Both the position numbers and the translations under genes were made by a program. From NCBI GenBank assembly GCA_047936785.1, contig CP176394.1: a DNA stretch of 64,000 nucleotides, one strand, 5' to 3'. The notes under the pieces are model-generated. The model did not search any database and was not told the origin of the DNA. It worked only from the letters and a program-made list of their open reading frames with translations. Shown one piece after another: positions 33,417-42,022 of the stretch (the first letter of the stretch is position 1; the number at the start of each line of letters is the position of its first letter). This DNA comes from Acidaminobacterium chupaoyuni. Lineage in GTDB: Bacteria > Bacillota > Clostridia > Oscillospirales > Butyricicoccaceae.

Positions 33417-34445
33417 TCAATCCTGATAGCCTTTTTCTTTGCGGAACTGTTTCCAGTCTTCATAGCTTTCGCGCAGAAGCTGGGTGCATTTGAGGCCATA
33501 GGGGCATTTGCTTTCGCAAGCGCCGCAGCGGCGGCAATCGTTCACCTTTTCCATTTCGGCCTTGAATTCATCGGTCATATATTGCTGCCAGGGCGAGCGG
33601 CGCAGCAGCTGGGGCAGGCGGGCGATGGTGTTGATCTGGATGCCCACACGGCAGGGCATGCAATAGCCGCAGCCGCGGCAGAAGTTGCCCGCCAGTTCTT
33701 TGCGATCCTGCTCGATAACGGCCTGCAGCTCGGGGGTCATGGTCACGCCGTTTGCGGCGCAATCCAAAAATTGCTGCAGCTCTTCTTTTTTCTGGATGCC
33801 CCAGATGGGCACGGCGTTTTCCAGCTGGGAGAAAAAGGCGAAGGCCGCGGCGGCGTTGGTGAGCAGCCCGCCGGAAAGCCCCTTCATGGCGATAAAGCCC
33901 ACATCCAGCTGGCCGCAAAGGCGGATCAGATCAAGATCGGCCTGAGGGGAAATATGAGAAACCGGGAACTGGATGGTGTCATAAAGCCCGCTTTTGGCCG
34001 CTTGTTCGGCCACATCGCGGCGGTGAGAGGTGATGCCGATAAAGCGGCATTTGCCCTGCTTTTTGGCTTCAAGCAAGGCGGCGTGGATGCCGTTTGGGTC
34101 TTCGGGATCGGTCATCTTGGGGATATTGTGAAGCTGGAGGATATCCACATAATCGGTGCGCAGCATTTTGAGGCTGGTATCCAGATCGGCCAGCACCTGC
34201 TCTTTGGTTTTGCCCTGGCTTTTGGTGGAAATGATGATCTTTTCGCGGCGGTCATGAAAGGCCGCGCCCAGCTTTTCTTCGCTGTCTGAATAAGCGCGGG
34301 CGGTGTCGTAATAGTTGATGCCCGCATCATAGGCCATGTGCAAAAGCTCCACGGCGCTTTGCTGATCGATGCGCTGGATGGGCAGCGCGCCAAAGGAATT
34401 TTCCGTTACCATCAGGCCTGTGCGGCCCAGTCGCTTCATTTTCAT
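33417..34445 (-). CDS. Aldo/keto reductase with C-terminal [4Fe-4S] domain
   Basis: 342 residues. An aldo/keto reductase barrel (FGALPIQRI, the Asp/Tyr-containing GINYYDTARAYSDSEEKLG, the QLHNIP segment) is joined to a C-terminal ferredoxin-like region with CRGCGYCMPC and CRRCGACESKCPYGLKC, as in many Clostridia. The frame is open to a GTG, but AAGGAG ten bases before the ATG at 34445 defines the start. TATAAT on the minus strand at 34494-34489 is a likely -10. Probably an NAD(P)H or ferredoxin-linked reductase; substrate unknown. Confidence 0.88.
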   Translation of the reverse strand: MKMKRLGRTGLMVTENSFGALPIQRIDQQSAVELLHMAYDAGINYYDTARAYSDSEEKLGAAFHDRREKIIISTKSQGKTKEQVLADLDTSLKMLRTDYVDILQLHNIPKMTDPEDPNGIHAALLEAKKQGKCRFIGITSHRRDVAEQAAKSGLYDTIQFPVSHISPQADLDLIRLCGQLDVGFIAMKGLSGGLLTNAAAAFAFFSQLENAVPIWGIQKKEELQQFLDCAANGVTMTPELQAVIEQDRKELAGNFCRGCGYCMPCRVGIQINTIARLPQLLRRSPWQQYMTDEFKAEMEKVNDCRRCGACESKCPYGLKCTQLLRESYEDWKQFRKEKGYQD

Positions 34446-34454
34446 TTTCAGCAC

Positions 34455-34716
34455 TCTCCTTCGGGGTTCAATGGCTTAACTTTCTTTTATTATACGCCCT
34501 GCGAAAAAAATGGGAAAGCCCCCAAAAGCGGTTTCGGCACATTTTTTACGCGGTGACCGGCCTTTTTAAACGCAAAAAAAGCGCGATGCAAAACCGCGCC
34601 CGGCAAGATCGCGGCCTGTTGAGCCGCGCCCCAAAAGCAGGCATCACGCGGTTTTTGCAGGCAGCGGCCGCCGGGGCTGCGTTTCACATCGCGCCGGTTA
34701 AAAAACCGCGCGCCAT
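34455..34716. other. Intergenic region with a large imperfect inverted repeat
   Basis: No gene. GCAAAACCGCG (about 34588) and CGCGGTTTTTGC (about 34648) form the arms of a long imperfect hairpin, which may end the GNAT transcript. The -10 of the aldo/keto reductase gene is at its left side. Confidence 0.4.
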
Positions 34717-35178
34717 TCAAAAAGAACAGGTCATCGTGAGAAAAGAAGCTTCGCCCGAGGGGGTCTGCTTTTTTACGGTTTCGCCCGCGGCCCATCCCGC
34801 CCGCCGATAACAGGCAATGGCGCGGCGGTTGAAAGGGCGAACGATGAGGGTCAGTGTGCCGCGGCCAAAGCGGCGGCGGGCTTCCCGGGCGATCAGCGCC
34901 ATCAAAGGGCCGCCCAGCCCCCGGCCGCAGGCATCGGGGCAAAGACCCAGCCCCACCGTCAGGGCATACCCGCGGCGCTGGAAGCGAAAAAAGCCCGTCA
35001 GCTTTTCGTTTTCCGTCACGGCGTAAAATTCTTCCCGCCGCGTTTCTTCCGAAGCGATGCCCCAGTTCTGGCGGCAGACGGCGCTCCAATCGGGCATATC
35101 ATAAACATCATAGGGCGCGGGATAGCGCCAGGAACAGATCTCAAGGGCATCTGCCAAAGAAAGCGGGCGGCAATCCAT
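34717..35178 (-). CDS. GNAT family acetyltransferase
   Basis: 153-residue N-acetyltransferase-like protein. The acetyl-CoA binding loop appears as PDACGRGLGGPLM (motif A, Q/RxxGxG/A), followed by RPFNRRAIACYRRAGW (motif B), both typical of Firmicutes GNATs. GAGGTG six bases before the ATG at 35178 sets the start. Substrate unknown. Confidence 0.83.
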   Translation of the reverse strand: MDCRPLSLADALEICSWRYPAPYDVYDMPDWSAVCRQNWGIASEETRREEFYAVTENEKLTGFFRFQRRGYALTVGLGLCPDACGRGLGGPLMALIAREARRRFGRGTLTLIVRPFNRRAIACYRRAGWAAGETVKKQTPSGEASFLTMTCSF

Positions 35179-35196
35179 CCAAATCACCTCTGAAAA

Positions 35197-35922
35197 TCAT
35201 TCGGCCAGCAAAGCCTGAAACGAAGAAGCCACAGCGGCGGCATCGCCGCCCATCACCAGCAGAAGATAGTTCCCCTGTGTGAGGATCTGGGCGTTTTTCG
35301 CGATTTCATATTGCTGGGGGTCATATTGTTCAAAAGTGTTCTGCACAGCGGCGGCGCGCGCTTCAAGCGCTTTGCGGATGGCGGAAACATCCGCAGAAGA
35401 GGCCGCTTTGAAAACGGCCAGCTCCGAGGCTTCCACATTCATGGCGGGCGCTTTCACGCTGAAGCTTTCCACTTTTGAAAAATCCAGATCATATAACGAT
35501 TTTACCACAGAATCCTTCAGAGAAACAGTGGGCAGGCTGTCATAACTGCCGCAAAGGGAAGCGGTGAGCGACGCGGGGGTGGGCGGCTGCTTTGCGGGCG
35601 GCACATCCGGCGAAGGGGTTGAAGGCTGCTGCGGTTTCTGGCCGGCGGGGGTCGAAGGCTTCTGCGCCGGCGGGGCGGGCTTTTTCGAAGAATCGGCGGT
35701 ATTGGAAGAAACCGGCGTTTCGGGCGAAGAAGGGGCCGACGGCGTTTCGGCGGGCGGGGTTTCCGCTTCCTCTTTTTTTTCTTCTTCGTGGGCGGAAGGG
35801 GTTTCGCTTTCCTGTGTGATCTCTGTTTTGTCGGTGGCGTCTTCTGTTTTTTCGCGGGCACATCCGGCGGCCAAAACAGCGCCTGCCGCAACAAGAACCA
35901 AAAGCCAAGTGCGTTTTTTCAT
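35197..35922 (-). CDS. DUF4358-type lipoprotein with Pro/Thr/Ser-rich linker
   Basis: Lipoprotein signal ending LAAGC (Cys21), a ~90-residue linker made of Glu/Lys then Pro/Ser/Thr repeats, then a ~110-residue domain resembling DUF4358 (SELAVFKAASSADVSAIRKALEAR, EQYDPQQYEIAKNAQILTQGNYLLLV). The ATG at 35922 gives the lipobox; an upstream TTG does not. Such proteins are surface-anchored and of unknown function. It is 18 bases upstream of the GNAT gene. Confidence 0.75.
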   Translation of the reverse strand: MKKRTWLLVLVAAGAVLAAGCAREKTEDATDKTEITQESETPSAHEEEKKEEAETPPAETPSAPSSPETPVSSNTADSSKKPAPPAQKPSTPAGQKPQQPSTPSPDVPPAKQPPTPASLTASLCGSYDSLPTVSLKDSVVKSLYDLDFSKVESFSVKAPAMNVEASELAVFKAASSADVSAIRKALEARAAAVQNTFEQYDPQQYEIAKNAQILTQGNYLLLVMGGDAAAVASSFQALLAE

Positions 35923-36093
35923 GGGTGGTCGAACGCTCCATTCTTTCAAATAAGATAGGGGTTAGACGCGGCGGACGGCAAAAAGTTCCCGTTGGAAGAA
36001 AACACTTTTGAGATATAAGAAAAACTCTGCGAAAAGGCGAAAAAAACCATTATTGGGCTTTTTTAGAGAAATCTTAACATTTTGTGTCGATTT

Positions 36094-36275
36094 TTCATGG
36101 TATAATAATCGCAAAGCGATTATTATACTTTATTTCACGGCCCGCCTACGGCGACGGCCACTTTATACCATTCATGCTTCGCATTCATGGTATAAATCGC
36201 AAAGCGATTATTATACTTTATTTCACGGCCCGCCTACGGCGACGGCCACTTTATACCATTCATGCTTCACGGCCC
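36094..36275. repeat. Two tandem ~88-bp palindromic repeats
   Basis: Copies begin TTCATGG at 36094 and 36184 and are nearly identical for about 88 bases. Each holds AATCGC-AAA-GCGATT extended to TATAATAATCGC/GCGATTATTATA in copy 1, a GGCCCGCC...GGCGACGGCC hairpin, and outer arms ATGGTATA/TATACCAT, so each unit can fold into a cruciform. This is the layout of a REP/MITE-type element. The surrounding gap 35923-36392 has no gene; the first copy contains TATAAT (36101) that might act as a -10. Confidence 0.8.
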
Positions 36276-36392
36276 GCTTCCGGCTGATTACGGCCTTTTT
36301 GCGGCGTTTGGAACCGCCGGGCAAACTCGTAGAGAAAAAGGAGAAATAAAATGGACTGCATTGCCCGATGAGGGCGATGCCTGCCGCATTCT

Positions 36393-37586
36393 GTGAGAAA
36401 AATGCTGATTTTTTTCATGCTGATGTTGTATTTGCTGGCGGCGGCTTATTTTGCCCGCGCCTGCATGCCGCATATCAAAAAGAAATTTGCCGTTTACGGA
36501 AAACATGCGCAGGTGCTTTTTCTTTTGCTGTTTGCCATTGCCGCGCTGCTGCCGATCATCGGGGCGTTTTTAAAGCCCCATTATTTTGCGGCCCCGCTGC
36601 GGCGCGCGGGCAATCTGTGGCTGGGGTTTCTGATCTATCTGTTTTTGGGCACCGCCATTTGGGAAACCGCGGCGATGGGTTTTCGCAAAATTGACCCGAA
36701 ACGCGGCGAAAGGCAGGATCACCCCTGGCGGAAAGGCGGCCTGCTGATTTTGGCGGCCGTTTTTCTGGTTTCGATGGGCGTTGTTCACACACAAAAAATC
36801 AGAACCGTGCATTATACCGTTCCCGTGGCCGCATCGGAAAATGTTTCGCTGAAGATAGCGTTCGTTGCCGATCTGCATATGGGCTGTCAGATCGGCAGCG
36901 CCCAGATCGCGCGGATGGTGCAAAAAATCAATCAGATGGATCCCGATCTGGTGCTTTTCGGCGGCGATATGTATGACAGCGATTATGATATGCTGGAAAA
37001 CCCCGACCGGCTGGCCGAAACGCTGCGTCAGATCCACAGCCGCTATGGCGTATATGGCGTTTACGGCAACCATGATGTAACGGAAACGCTGATCGGCGGG
37101 TTTTCCATCAGCCCCCGCTCACGCGCCTATCGCGATGAGCGCATGGCCGAGCTGCTGAAAAAAAGCAATATCACCATGCTGGAAGACGCGGTGGTTCCTG
37201 TTGCCGGCGGCAAACTTTGGCTGGTGGGCCGCCTGGATGGGGAAAAATCCGGCCGGGGGCTGGCCAAACGCAAATCGGCGCAAGAGCTGATGGGGCAAAC
37301 GGATGAAAAGACGCCGGTGATCGTGTTGGAGCATGAACCCTCGGAGCTTGATGATCTGGCGGCGCTGGGGGCGGATGTGGTTTTGAGCGGGCATACCCAT
37401 GCCGGGCAGTTTTTTCCGCTCACCCTGCCGCGGTCGCTGATTTGGGAAAACGCTTACGGCCTGAAAAAAATAGGCGCGATGGAGAGCATCGTCACTTCCG
37501 GCGTGGGGGTCTATGGCCCTTCCATGCGGCTTTTGACGAATAGTGAAGTCGTGCAGATCGATTTGAAATGCGGGGCGGAAAAATAA
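36393..37586 (+). CDS. Membrane-anchored metallophosphoesterase (YkuE/YaeI-like)
   Basis: 397 residues: about four N-terminal membrane helices (to residue 130), then a calcineurin-like phosphoesterase with FVADLHMG, FGGDMYDSDYD, YGNHDVTE, VLEHEPSE and LSGHTHAGQ, all metal ligands present. Homologues are membrane-associated phosphodiesterases, some acting on lipids. A GTG at 36393 begins the frame and an ATG follows at 36402; neither has a convincing ribosome site, so the start is uncertain. One base separates it from the next gene. Confidence 0.87.
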   Translation: MRKMLIFFMLMLYLLAAAYFARACMPHIKKKFAVYGKHAQVLFLLLFAIAALLPIIGAFLKPHYFAAPLRRAGNLWLGFLIYLFLGTAIWETAAMGFRKIDPKRGERQDHPWRKGGLLILAAVFLVSMGVVHTQKIRTVHYTVPVAASENVSLKIAFVADLHMGCQIGSAQIARMVQKINQMDPDLVLFGGDMYDSDYDMLENPDRLAETLRQIHSRYGVYGVYGNHDVTETLIGGFSISPRSRAYRDERMAELLKKSNITMLEDAVVPVAGGKLWLVGRLDGEKSGRGLAKRKSAQELMGQTDEKTPVIVLEHEPSELDDLAALGADVVLSGHTHAGQFFPLTLPRSLIWENAYGLKKIGAMESIVTSGVGVYGPSMRLLTNSEVVQIDLKCGAEK

Positions 37587-37587
37587 G

Positions 37588-39375
37588 ATGAAAAGCGAAC
37601 GAAAAGCGTGGAAGAAGGCGGCAAAAGGCAATTTCAAGCGCCATTATCTGTTGTTTGTGGCGGTATGTCTGGCGCTGGCGTTTCTGGGGGCGGCCTATGG
37701 CCATTCCTTGGGCGCGCTGCGCGCCCAGATCCCCGGCGCAGAAACCGGCAACACGGGTCTGCTGGCGGCGGGCAGCGGCGTTGCGGATGTGGCAAAGGCC
37801 ATGATGGAAAACCGCCTGGGCCATGCCGGCGAGCAGGCCAGAGAAAAAGAAGCGCAATATCGCCGCGAAAACAAAGAGGGCATCTTCGGCCGAAGCCGTG
37901 GTGTGCTGGCGCAGTTCGTCAACAGCGTCACTTCGGGCAATATTCTGGTGATCGCGGCCAAAACGCTGCTTTCGCTGTTCCATTCGCCCCATATTGCGGC
38001 GCTGATCCTGATTCTGGCCAGCTTTCTTCTGGCGCTGTTCTGGTGGGTCTTCTTTCGGAACATCGCGGCGGTGGTGGCGGCCCGCCTGTTTTTAGAGGGC
38101 AGGGTCTATGCCGATGTGCCGCTGCGCAGGTTCTTTTTTCTGCGTGATGTGCGCTGCTGGTTCCGCGCCGCCCGCACCATGCTGTTCATGGTCTGCCTTC
38201 AGGTGCTTTGGTCGCTGACGGTGGTGGGCGGCGTCATCAAACGATATTCTTATTATCTGGTGCCTTATATCGTGGCGGAAAACCCGAAAATTTCTGCCAA
38301 AGAAGCGGTGAATCTTTCACGCCGGATGATGGACGGCCACAAATGGGAATGCTTTTTGCTGGAACTTTCGTTTTTCGGATGGGGCCTTCTGGGCGTTGCG
38401 ACAGCCGGCGCTTCCGAAATTTTGTTTTCGAACCCCTATCGTTCGGCGGCGCTCTGTGAATATTATGCGTCGCTGCGGGGGCAGGCCGGGGAAAAACGCC
38501 TTGAGGGCGCCGAATGGCTCAACGACACCTATCTTTTCGAAAAGGCCGATGCCCGGCAGCTGGAAGAAGCCTACCCGGAAGAAGAAATCTTGGAAGCCAT
38601 CGCCAAAGCGCCCACCGGGCTGCATGGAACACGCAGATTCCTGGCCGAAGCGTTCGGCATCGCCATCACCGATTCGCTGGAAGAACAGGCGTGGCAGCGC
38701 AGCGAGGAAGCAAGACTGAGGGCCGAGCGCATCCGCGATGAAAAAGAAGGAACGGCCTACCCTACAAGGCTTTCCGCGCTGGCCGAAAAAGAAAGGCGCG
38801 GGGCTTTCGATCCCGAGGGCATCCATTACATTCGGCATTATTCGCTGCTGTCGCTGGCGCTGATGTTTTTCTCTTTTTCGGCGGTGGGGTGGATCTGGGA
38901 AGTCAGCCTGCATTTGATTTCACACGGCGTTTTCGTCAACCGCGGGGCCTTGCTGGGGCCGTGGCTGCCCATTTACGGCAGCGGCGCTGTGCTGATTTTG
39001 ATTTTGCTCAACGGCCTGCGCGGCAAACCGGCACAGGAATTTTTGGGCATTGTGGCGTTATGCGGCGTGGTGGAATATTTCACTTCGTTTTATCTGGAAA
39101 AAATGCGCGGCGGTCTTCGCTGGTGGGATTATACCGGATATCTGCTGAACCTGAACGGGCGCATCTGCGCGGAAGGGCTGCTGGTGTTCGGCATGGGCGG
39201 CATGGCCATCGTTTATCTGCTGGCGCCGCGCTTCGATAATCTGCTGCGGCGCATCCCAAAAAAGATCCGCGTTTGCCTGTGCATTCTTTTGGTGGCGCTG
39301 TTTGCGGCGGATGTGGCCTATTCCACCGTGCATCCCAACATGGGGGCGGGCATCACCTCTATGAAGAAATATTGA
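37588..39375 (+). CDS. DUF975 plus CmpB-type (PF06541) membrane protein fusion
   Basis: 595 residues with roughly nine to ten membrane segments. The first ~320 resemble DUF975 (KAAKGNFKRHYLLFV opening, KAVNLSRRMMDGHKWE motif), a middle cytoplasmic stretch (~330-420) is charged, and the last part resembles the putative ABC-transporter type IV family (SAVGWIWEVSLHLISHGVFVN, LLGPWLPIYGSG, RWWDYTGYLLNLNGRIC). The two families usually occur as separate proteins. Function unknown; cotranscribed with the phosphoesterase. Confidence 0.75.
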   Translation: MKSERKAWKKAAKGNFKRHYLLFVAVCLALAFLGAAYGHSLGALRAQIPGAETGNTGLLAAGSGVADVAKAMMENRLGHAGEQAREKEAQYRRENKEGIFGRSRGVLAQFVNSVTSGNILVIAAKTLLSLFHSPHIAALILILASFLLALFWWVFFRNIAAVVAARLFLEGRVYADVPLRRFFFLRDVRCWFRAARTMLFMVCLQVLWSLTVVGGVIKRYSYYLVPYIVAENPKISAKEAVNLSRRMMDGHKWECFLLELSFFGWGLLGVATAGASEILFSNPYRSAALCEYYASLRGQAGEKRLEGAEWLNDTYLFEKADARQLEEAYPEEEILEAIAKAPTGLHGTRRFLAEAFGIAITDSLEEQAWQRSEEARLRAERIRDEKEGTAYPTRLSALAEKERRGAFDPEGIHYIRHYSLLSLALMFFSFSAVGWIWEVSLHLISHGVFVNRGALLGPWLPIYGSGAVLILILLNGLRGKPAQEFLGIVALCGVVEYFTSFYLEKMRGGLRWWDYTGYLLNLNGRICAEGLLVFGMGGMAIVYLLAPRFDNLLRRIPKKIRVCLCILLVALFAADVAYSTVHPNMGAGITSMKKY

Positions 39376-39415
39376 TCGCAAAGAAACATTTTTATGAACC
39401 GCCGGCATGAAAAAA

Positions 39416-39449
39416 ACGCGCCGCAAACTCGAAGAATTTTGCGGCGCGC
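39416..39449 (+). terminator. Terminator of the phosphoesterase operon
   Basis: CGCGCCGCAAA pairs with TTTGCGGCGCG. The T-run is short. Confidence 0.6.
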
Positions 39450-39458
39450 CCGTCACAT

Positions 39459-39501
39459 GAAAAAGCTGCCTTGCCCATTCTTTGGGCGCGGCAGCTTTTT
39501 T
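39459..39501 (-). terminator. Terminator of the acidic hypothetical gene
   Basis: AAAAAGCTGCC and GGCAGCTTTTTT flank a loop containing TTGCCCA/TGGGCG pairing; T-runs on both strands suit convergent genes. Confidence 0.8.
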
Positions 39502-39520
39502 GGTGATTAAAACACGATTT

Positions 39521-40021
39521 TTATGCTCTGCCCGAAGCGCCATGAGCTTCGGTGTTTTCGGCTTCTTCCTGCTCTTCGTTTTCCGCCGGGTCTTCGGCAT
39601 CTTCGATGTCTTCCATAGAAAGCAGTTCCTCATCGCTCCAGCTTTCTTCTTCCTCTTCGGGGAATTCGATGCGGTTCAGCTCTTCCTTGGCTTCTTCATA
39701 CAGGCGTTGAAATTCATCATGCCCCATTTCGCGGATGGCAAAATCGGCTTTTTTCTTGGCGTCGATCACGGTCACCCAATAGGCCATCATGTCTTTGTTG
39801 GCCTGCTTCAGGCCGCCGCGAAAAGCCATCAGCTTTTCGGGCTCGCGGATCACGCAGGGGTAGCACATCGGCGCGCCCAGGGCGTTCATTTCGATCCACA
39901 ACAGGGTCTGGCCGCTGCTTTCACGGGTGGCTTCATAATAGCGGGTCTCGCTTTTTCTGCTCAGCGAGAAAAACGGCTTTTTCTTGATTTCGCCCACAAT
40001 GGCGGGGGTATATTGTTTCAT
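39521..40021 (-). CDS. Conserved-looking hypothetical protein with acidic tail
   Basis: 166 residues, not recognised. Residues 1-120 look folded (MKQYTPAIVGEIKKKPFFSL, WIEMNALGAPMCYPCVIREP), and the last ~45 are a Glu/Asp-rich tail (EFPEEEEESWSDEELL and onward). No signal peptide or membrane helix. GGAG precedes the ATG. It ends 30 bases downstream of glsA on the same strand and may be cotranscribed. Confidence 0.7.
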   Translation of the reverse strand: MKQYTPAIVGEIKKKPFFSLSRKSETRYYEATRESSGQTLLWIEMNALGAPMCYPCVIREPEKLMAFRGGLKQANKDMMAYWVTVIDAKKKADFAIREMGHDEFQRLYEEAKEELNRIEFPEEEEESWSDEELLSMEDIEDAEDPAENEEQEEAENTEAHGASGRA

Positions 40022-40051
40022 AAAAATTCTCCTTTTCGGGTGGCCGAAGGT

Positions 40052-40966
40052 TTACAGAATGCTCAGGTCGAATTCTTCGGAAAGCCGCGCCAGCACTTCG
40101 ATGCCGCCGATGCTGTTGCCGCGTTCATTCAGGGCGGGGCCGATCACGCCGATGCCCAGCGTGTGGGGAACCGCCGTCATGATGCCGCCGCCCACGCCGC
40201 TTTTTCCGGGCATGCCGGTGCGCACCAGAAAATCGCCCGATTCATCATAAAGCCCGCAGGAAGCCATCACTGTGAGGGCTGTGCGGCAAGCGCGGCGGGG
40301 GGCCACCGTTTCGCCCGAAAGGGGGTTGACGCCGCCGTTTGCAAGGGTGGCCGAAAAAACGGCCAGATCGCGGCAATTGACTTTGATCGAGCAGAGGCGG
40401 AAATAAACATCCAGCACTTCTTCCACATTGTCTTCCAGAATGCCGGTGCTTTTCATAAAATAGGCGATGGCGCGGTTGCGGTCGCCCGTGTGTTTTTCAG
40501 AAAGATAAACCTCTTCATCCACGCGCAGAGATTCGTTGGCCGTCAGGCGGCAAAGCAGATCATAAACGCGCCCGAAACGCCCCTGCACATCGCCGCCCAA
40601 AAGCCCGATGCAGGCGATGGCGCCCGAATTGATATAGGGGTTGAGCGGTTTATGCTTGTTTTTGATTTCGAGGTCAACAATGGAATTAAAGCCTTCGGCC
40701 GTGGCGTTCAGGCTGATTTTTTGCAAAAGCCGGTCTTTCGGGCAATCTATCAGCGCCAGAACGAAAACGGCGACTTTCACGATGCTTTGGATGGTGACGC
40801 GCTTTTCCCAATCACCCGCGCCAAAACCATTGCCTGATACATCCATGATATAAGCCCCCAGCTGGTTCGGATCGGCTTCGGCAAGCTTCGGGATATATGA
40901 GGCGACGGTGCCTTGAGCAGTCACGGCGCGGGCTTGCTCAAGAATTTCTTGCAGCTTCTCTTGCAT
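40052..40966 (-). CDS. glsA: Glutaminase
   Basis: Serine-dependent beta-lactamase-fold glutaminase that converts glutamine to glutamate and ammonia. The Ser-x-x-Lys dyad is QSIVKV, the tyrosine motif NPYINSGAIA is present, and GMPGKSGVGGGI near the end closes the active site. The ATG at 40966 yields 304 residues, normal for GlsA; the longer frame lacks a ribosome site. Promoter at 41010-41038. Confidence 0.93.
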   Translation of the reverse strand: MQEKLQEILEQARAVTAQGTVASYIPKLAEADPNQLGAYIMDVSGNGFGAGDWEKRVTIQSIVKVAVFVLALIDCPKDRLLQKISLNATAEGFNSIVDLEIKNKHKPLNPYINSGAIACIGLLGGDVQGRFGRVYDLLCRLTANESLRVDEEVYLSEKHTGDRNRAIAYFMKSTGILEDNVEEVLDVYFRLCSIKVNCRDLAVFSATLANGGVNPLSGETVAPRRACRTALTVMASCGLYDESGDFLVRTGMPGKSGVGGGIMTAVPHTLGIGVIGPALNERGNSIGGIEVLARLSEEFDLSIL

Positions 40967-41009
40967 AGGATAAAACCCCCACATTTTTAAAAATGATTCA
41001 ATTATATTC

Positions 41010-41038
41010 ATTATATCGTTGACGCTTACTACTTTCAA
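41010..41038 (-). promoter_or_regulatory. Promoter of glsA
   Basis: TTGAAA (41038-41033) and TATAAT (41015-41010) are 17 bases apart on the minus strand; a second TATAAT lies at 41006-41001. Confidence 0.7.
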
Positions 41039-41048
41039 GAGATTTTCT

Positions 41049-41077
41049 TTGACAAGTACCTTAACCATTGGTATGAT
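41049..41077 (+). promoter_or_regulatory. Promoter of the TauE/SafE gene
   Basis: TTGACA (41049-41054) and TATGAT (41072-41077) with a 17-base spacer, 24 bases before the start codon; GGAGGG is the ribosome site. Confidence 0.75.
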
Positions 41078-41101
41078 AGGAAAGGTTTGGAGGGATGAAT
41101 C

Positions 41102-41824
41102 ATGCTGGAAACGGTTTTTATGGGCGCTGTTTCATTGCTCAGCGCGCTGATCCAATCGGTAACGGGGTTCGGGTTCGGCATTATTATGATGGCGGTCATG
41201 CCGCTGTTTTTGCCGTATACTTCGGCGCTGACCATTTCTACGGTGCTTTCGCTGGCGCTCAATATCACCATTCTGGCGCGATGCTGGCGGGATATCAGCT
41301 GGAAGCAGCTGATGCTTCCGGCGCTTTTCTGCATTTTGGGTTCTTCGGCGGGGATGTTTCTGATGGCCAACAAGCCCTCGCCTGTTTATAAACACCTGCT
41401 GGGCGTGTTTCTGGTGATGCTGGCCATCTGGCTTTATTTCTTCAGCGAAAAAGTGAAGCTGAAGGCCACCATGCGCAATGCGGCGGTGGCGGGCATCATT
41501 TCGGGCGCCTGCGGCGGCCTGTTTTCCGTCAGTGGCCCGCCGATGGTGCTTTATTTCGTTTCGGTGATCGAAGATAAAAAAGAATATATGGCCACTTTGC
41601 AATGTTATTTTCTGCTGAACAATATTTATCTGCTGGTGATGCGCGCCGTTCTGCATCTGCTGCCGCAGGGGGTGTGGGTGCCCACGCTGTGGGGCGCGGC
41701 GGGCCTGCTGGCGGGCAGCCTTGCGGGCGGCAAAATTTTCAACCGCCTGGATGGCAAAAAGCTCAAATCTTTTGTTTATGGCTTTATGGCGCTTTCGGGG
41801 CTGTGGATCGCCATCGTGGGCTGA
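41102..41824 (+). CDS. TauE/SafE family sulfite/organosulfur exporter
   Basis: 240-residue membrane protein with about eight helices in two repeats. The repeat motifs are LIQSVTGFGFGIIMMAVMP and ISGACGGLFSVSGPPMVLYF. Family members move sulfite, sulfoacetate or similar anions. Divergent from glsA and alone between promoter and terminator. Confidence 0.88.
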   Translation: MLETVFMGAVSLLSALIQSVTGFGFGIIMMAVMPLFLPYTSALTISTVLSLALNITILARCWRDISWKQLMLPALFCILGSSAGMFLMANKPSPVYKHLLGVFLVMLAIWLYFFSEKVKLKATMRNAAVAGIISGACGGLFSVSGPPMVLYFVSVIEDKKEYMATLQCYFLLNNIYLLVMRAVLHLLPQGVWVPTLWGAAGLLAGSLAGGKIFNRLDGKKLKSFVYGFMALSGLWIAIVG

Positions 41825-41839
41825 TTTGATGGAACGATG

Positions 41840-41880
41840 CAAAACCCTCTTTTCGCGAAAATGCGAAAAGAGGGTTTTTG
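41840..41880 (+). terminator. Terminator of the TauE/SafE gene
   Basis: AAAACCCTCTTTTCGC and GCGAAAAGAGGGTTTTT form a 16-bp perfect stem. Confidence 0.9.
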
Positions 41881-42022
41881 TCGTGTTGGAAGTTTTTTGA
41901 ATAAAAATGGGAAAATATTGAACCCTTAGTCCGCCGAAAAGCTTGTTTTGAAAAACGAATGGGTGTATGATAAAGCTATCCTGCAAAGCCCGGCTTTGCA
42001 TATTGAAAAGGAGAGGATCACA

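Noticed and set aside
34490..35089. 199-codon leftward ORF overlapping the GNAT gene
   Set aside because: It is another frame of the same strand over a clear GNAT protein and shows Arg/Pro/Gly-rich composition.
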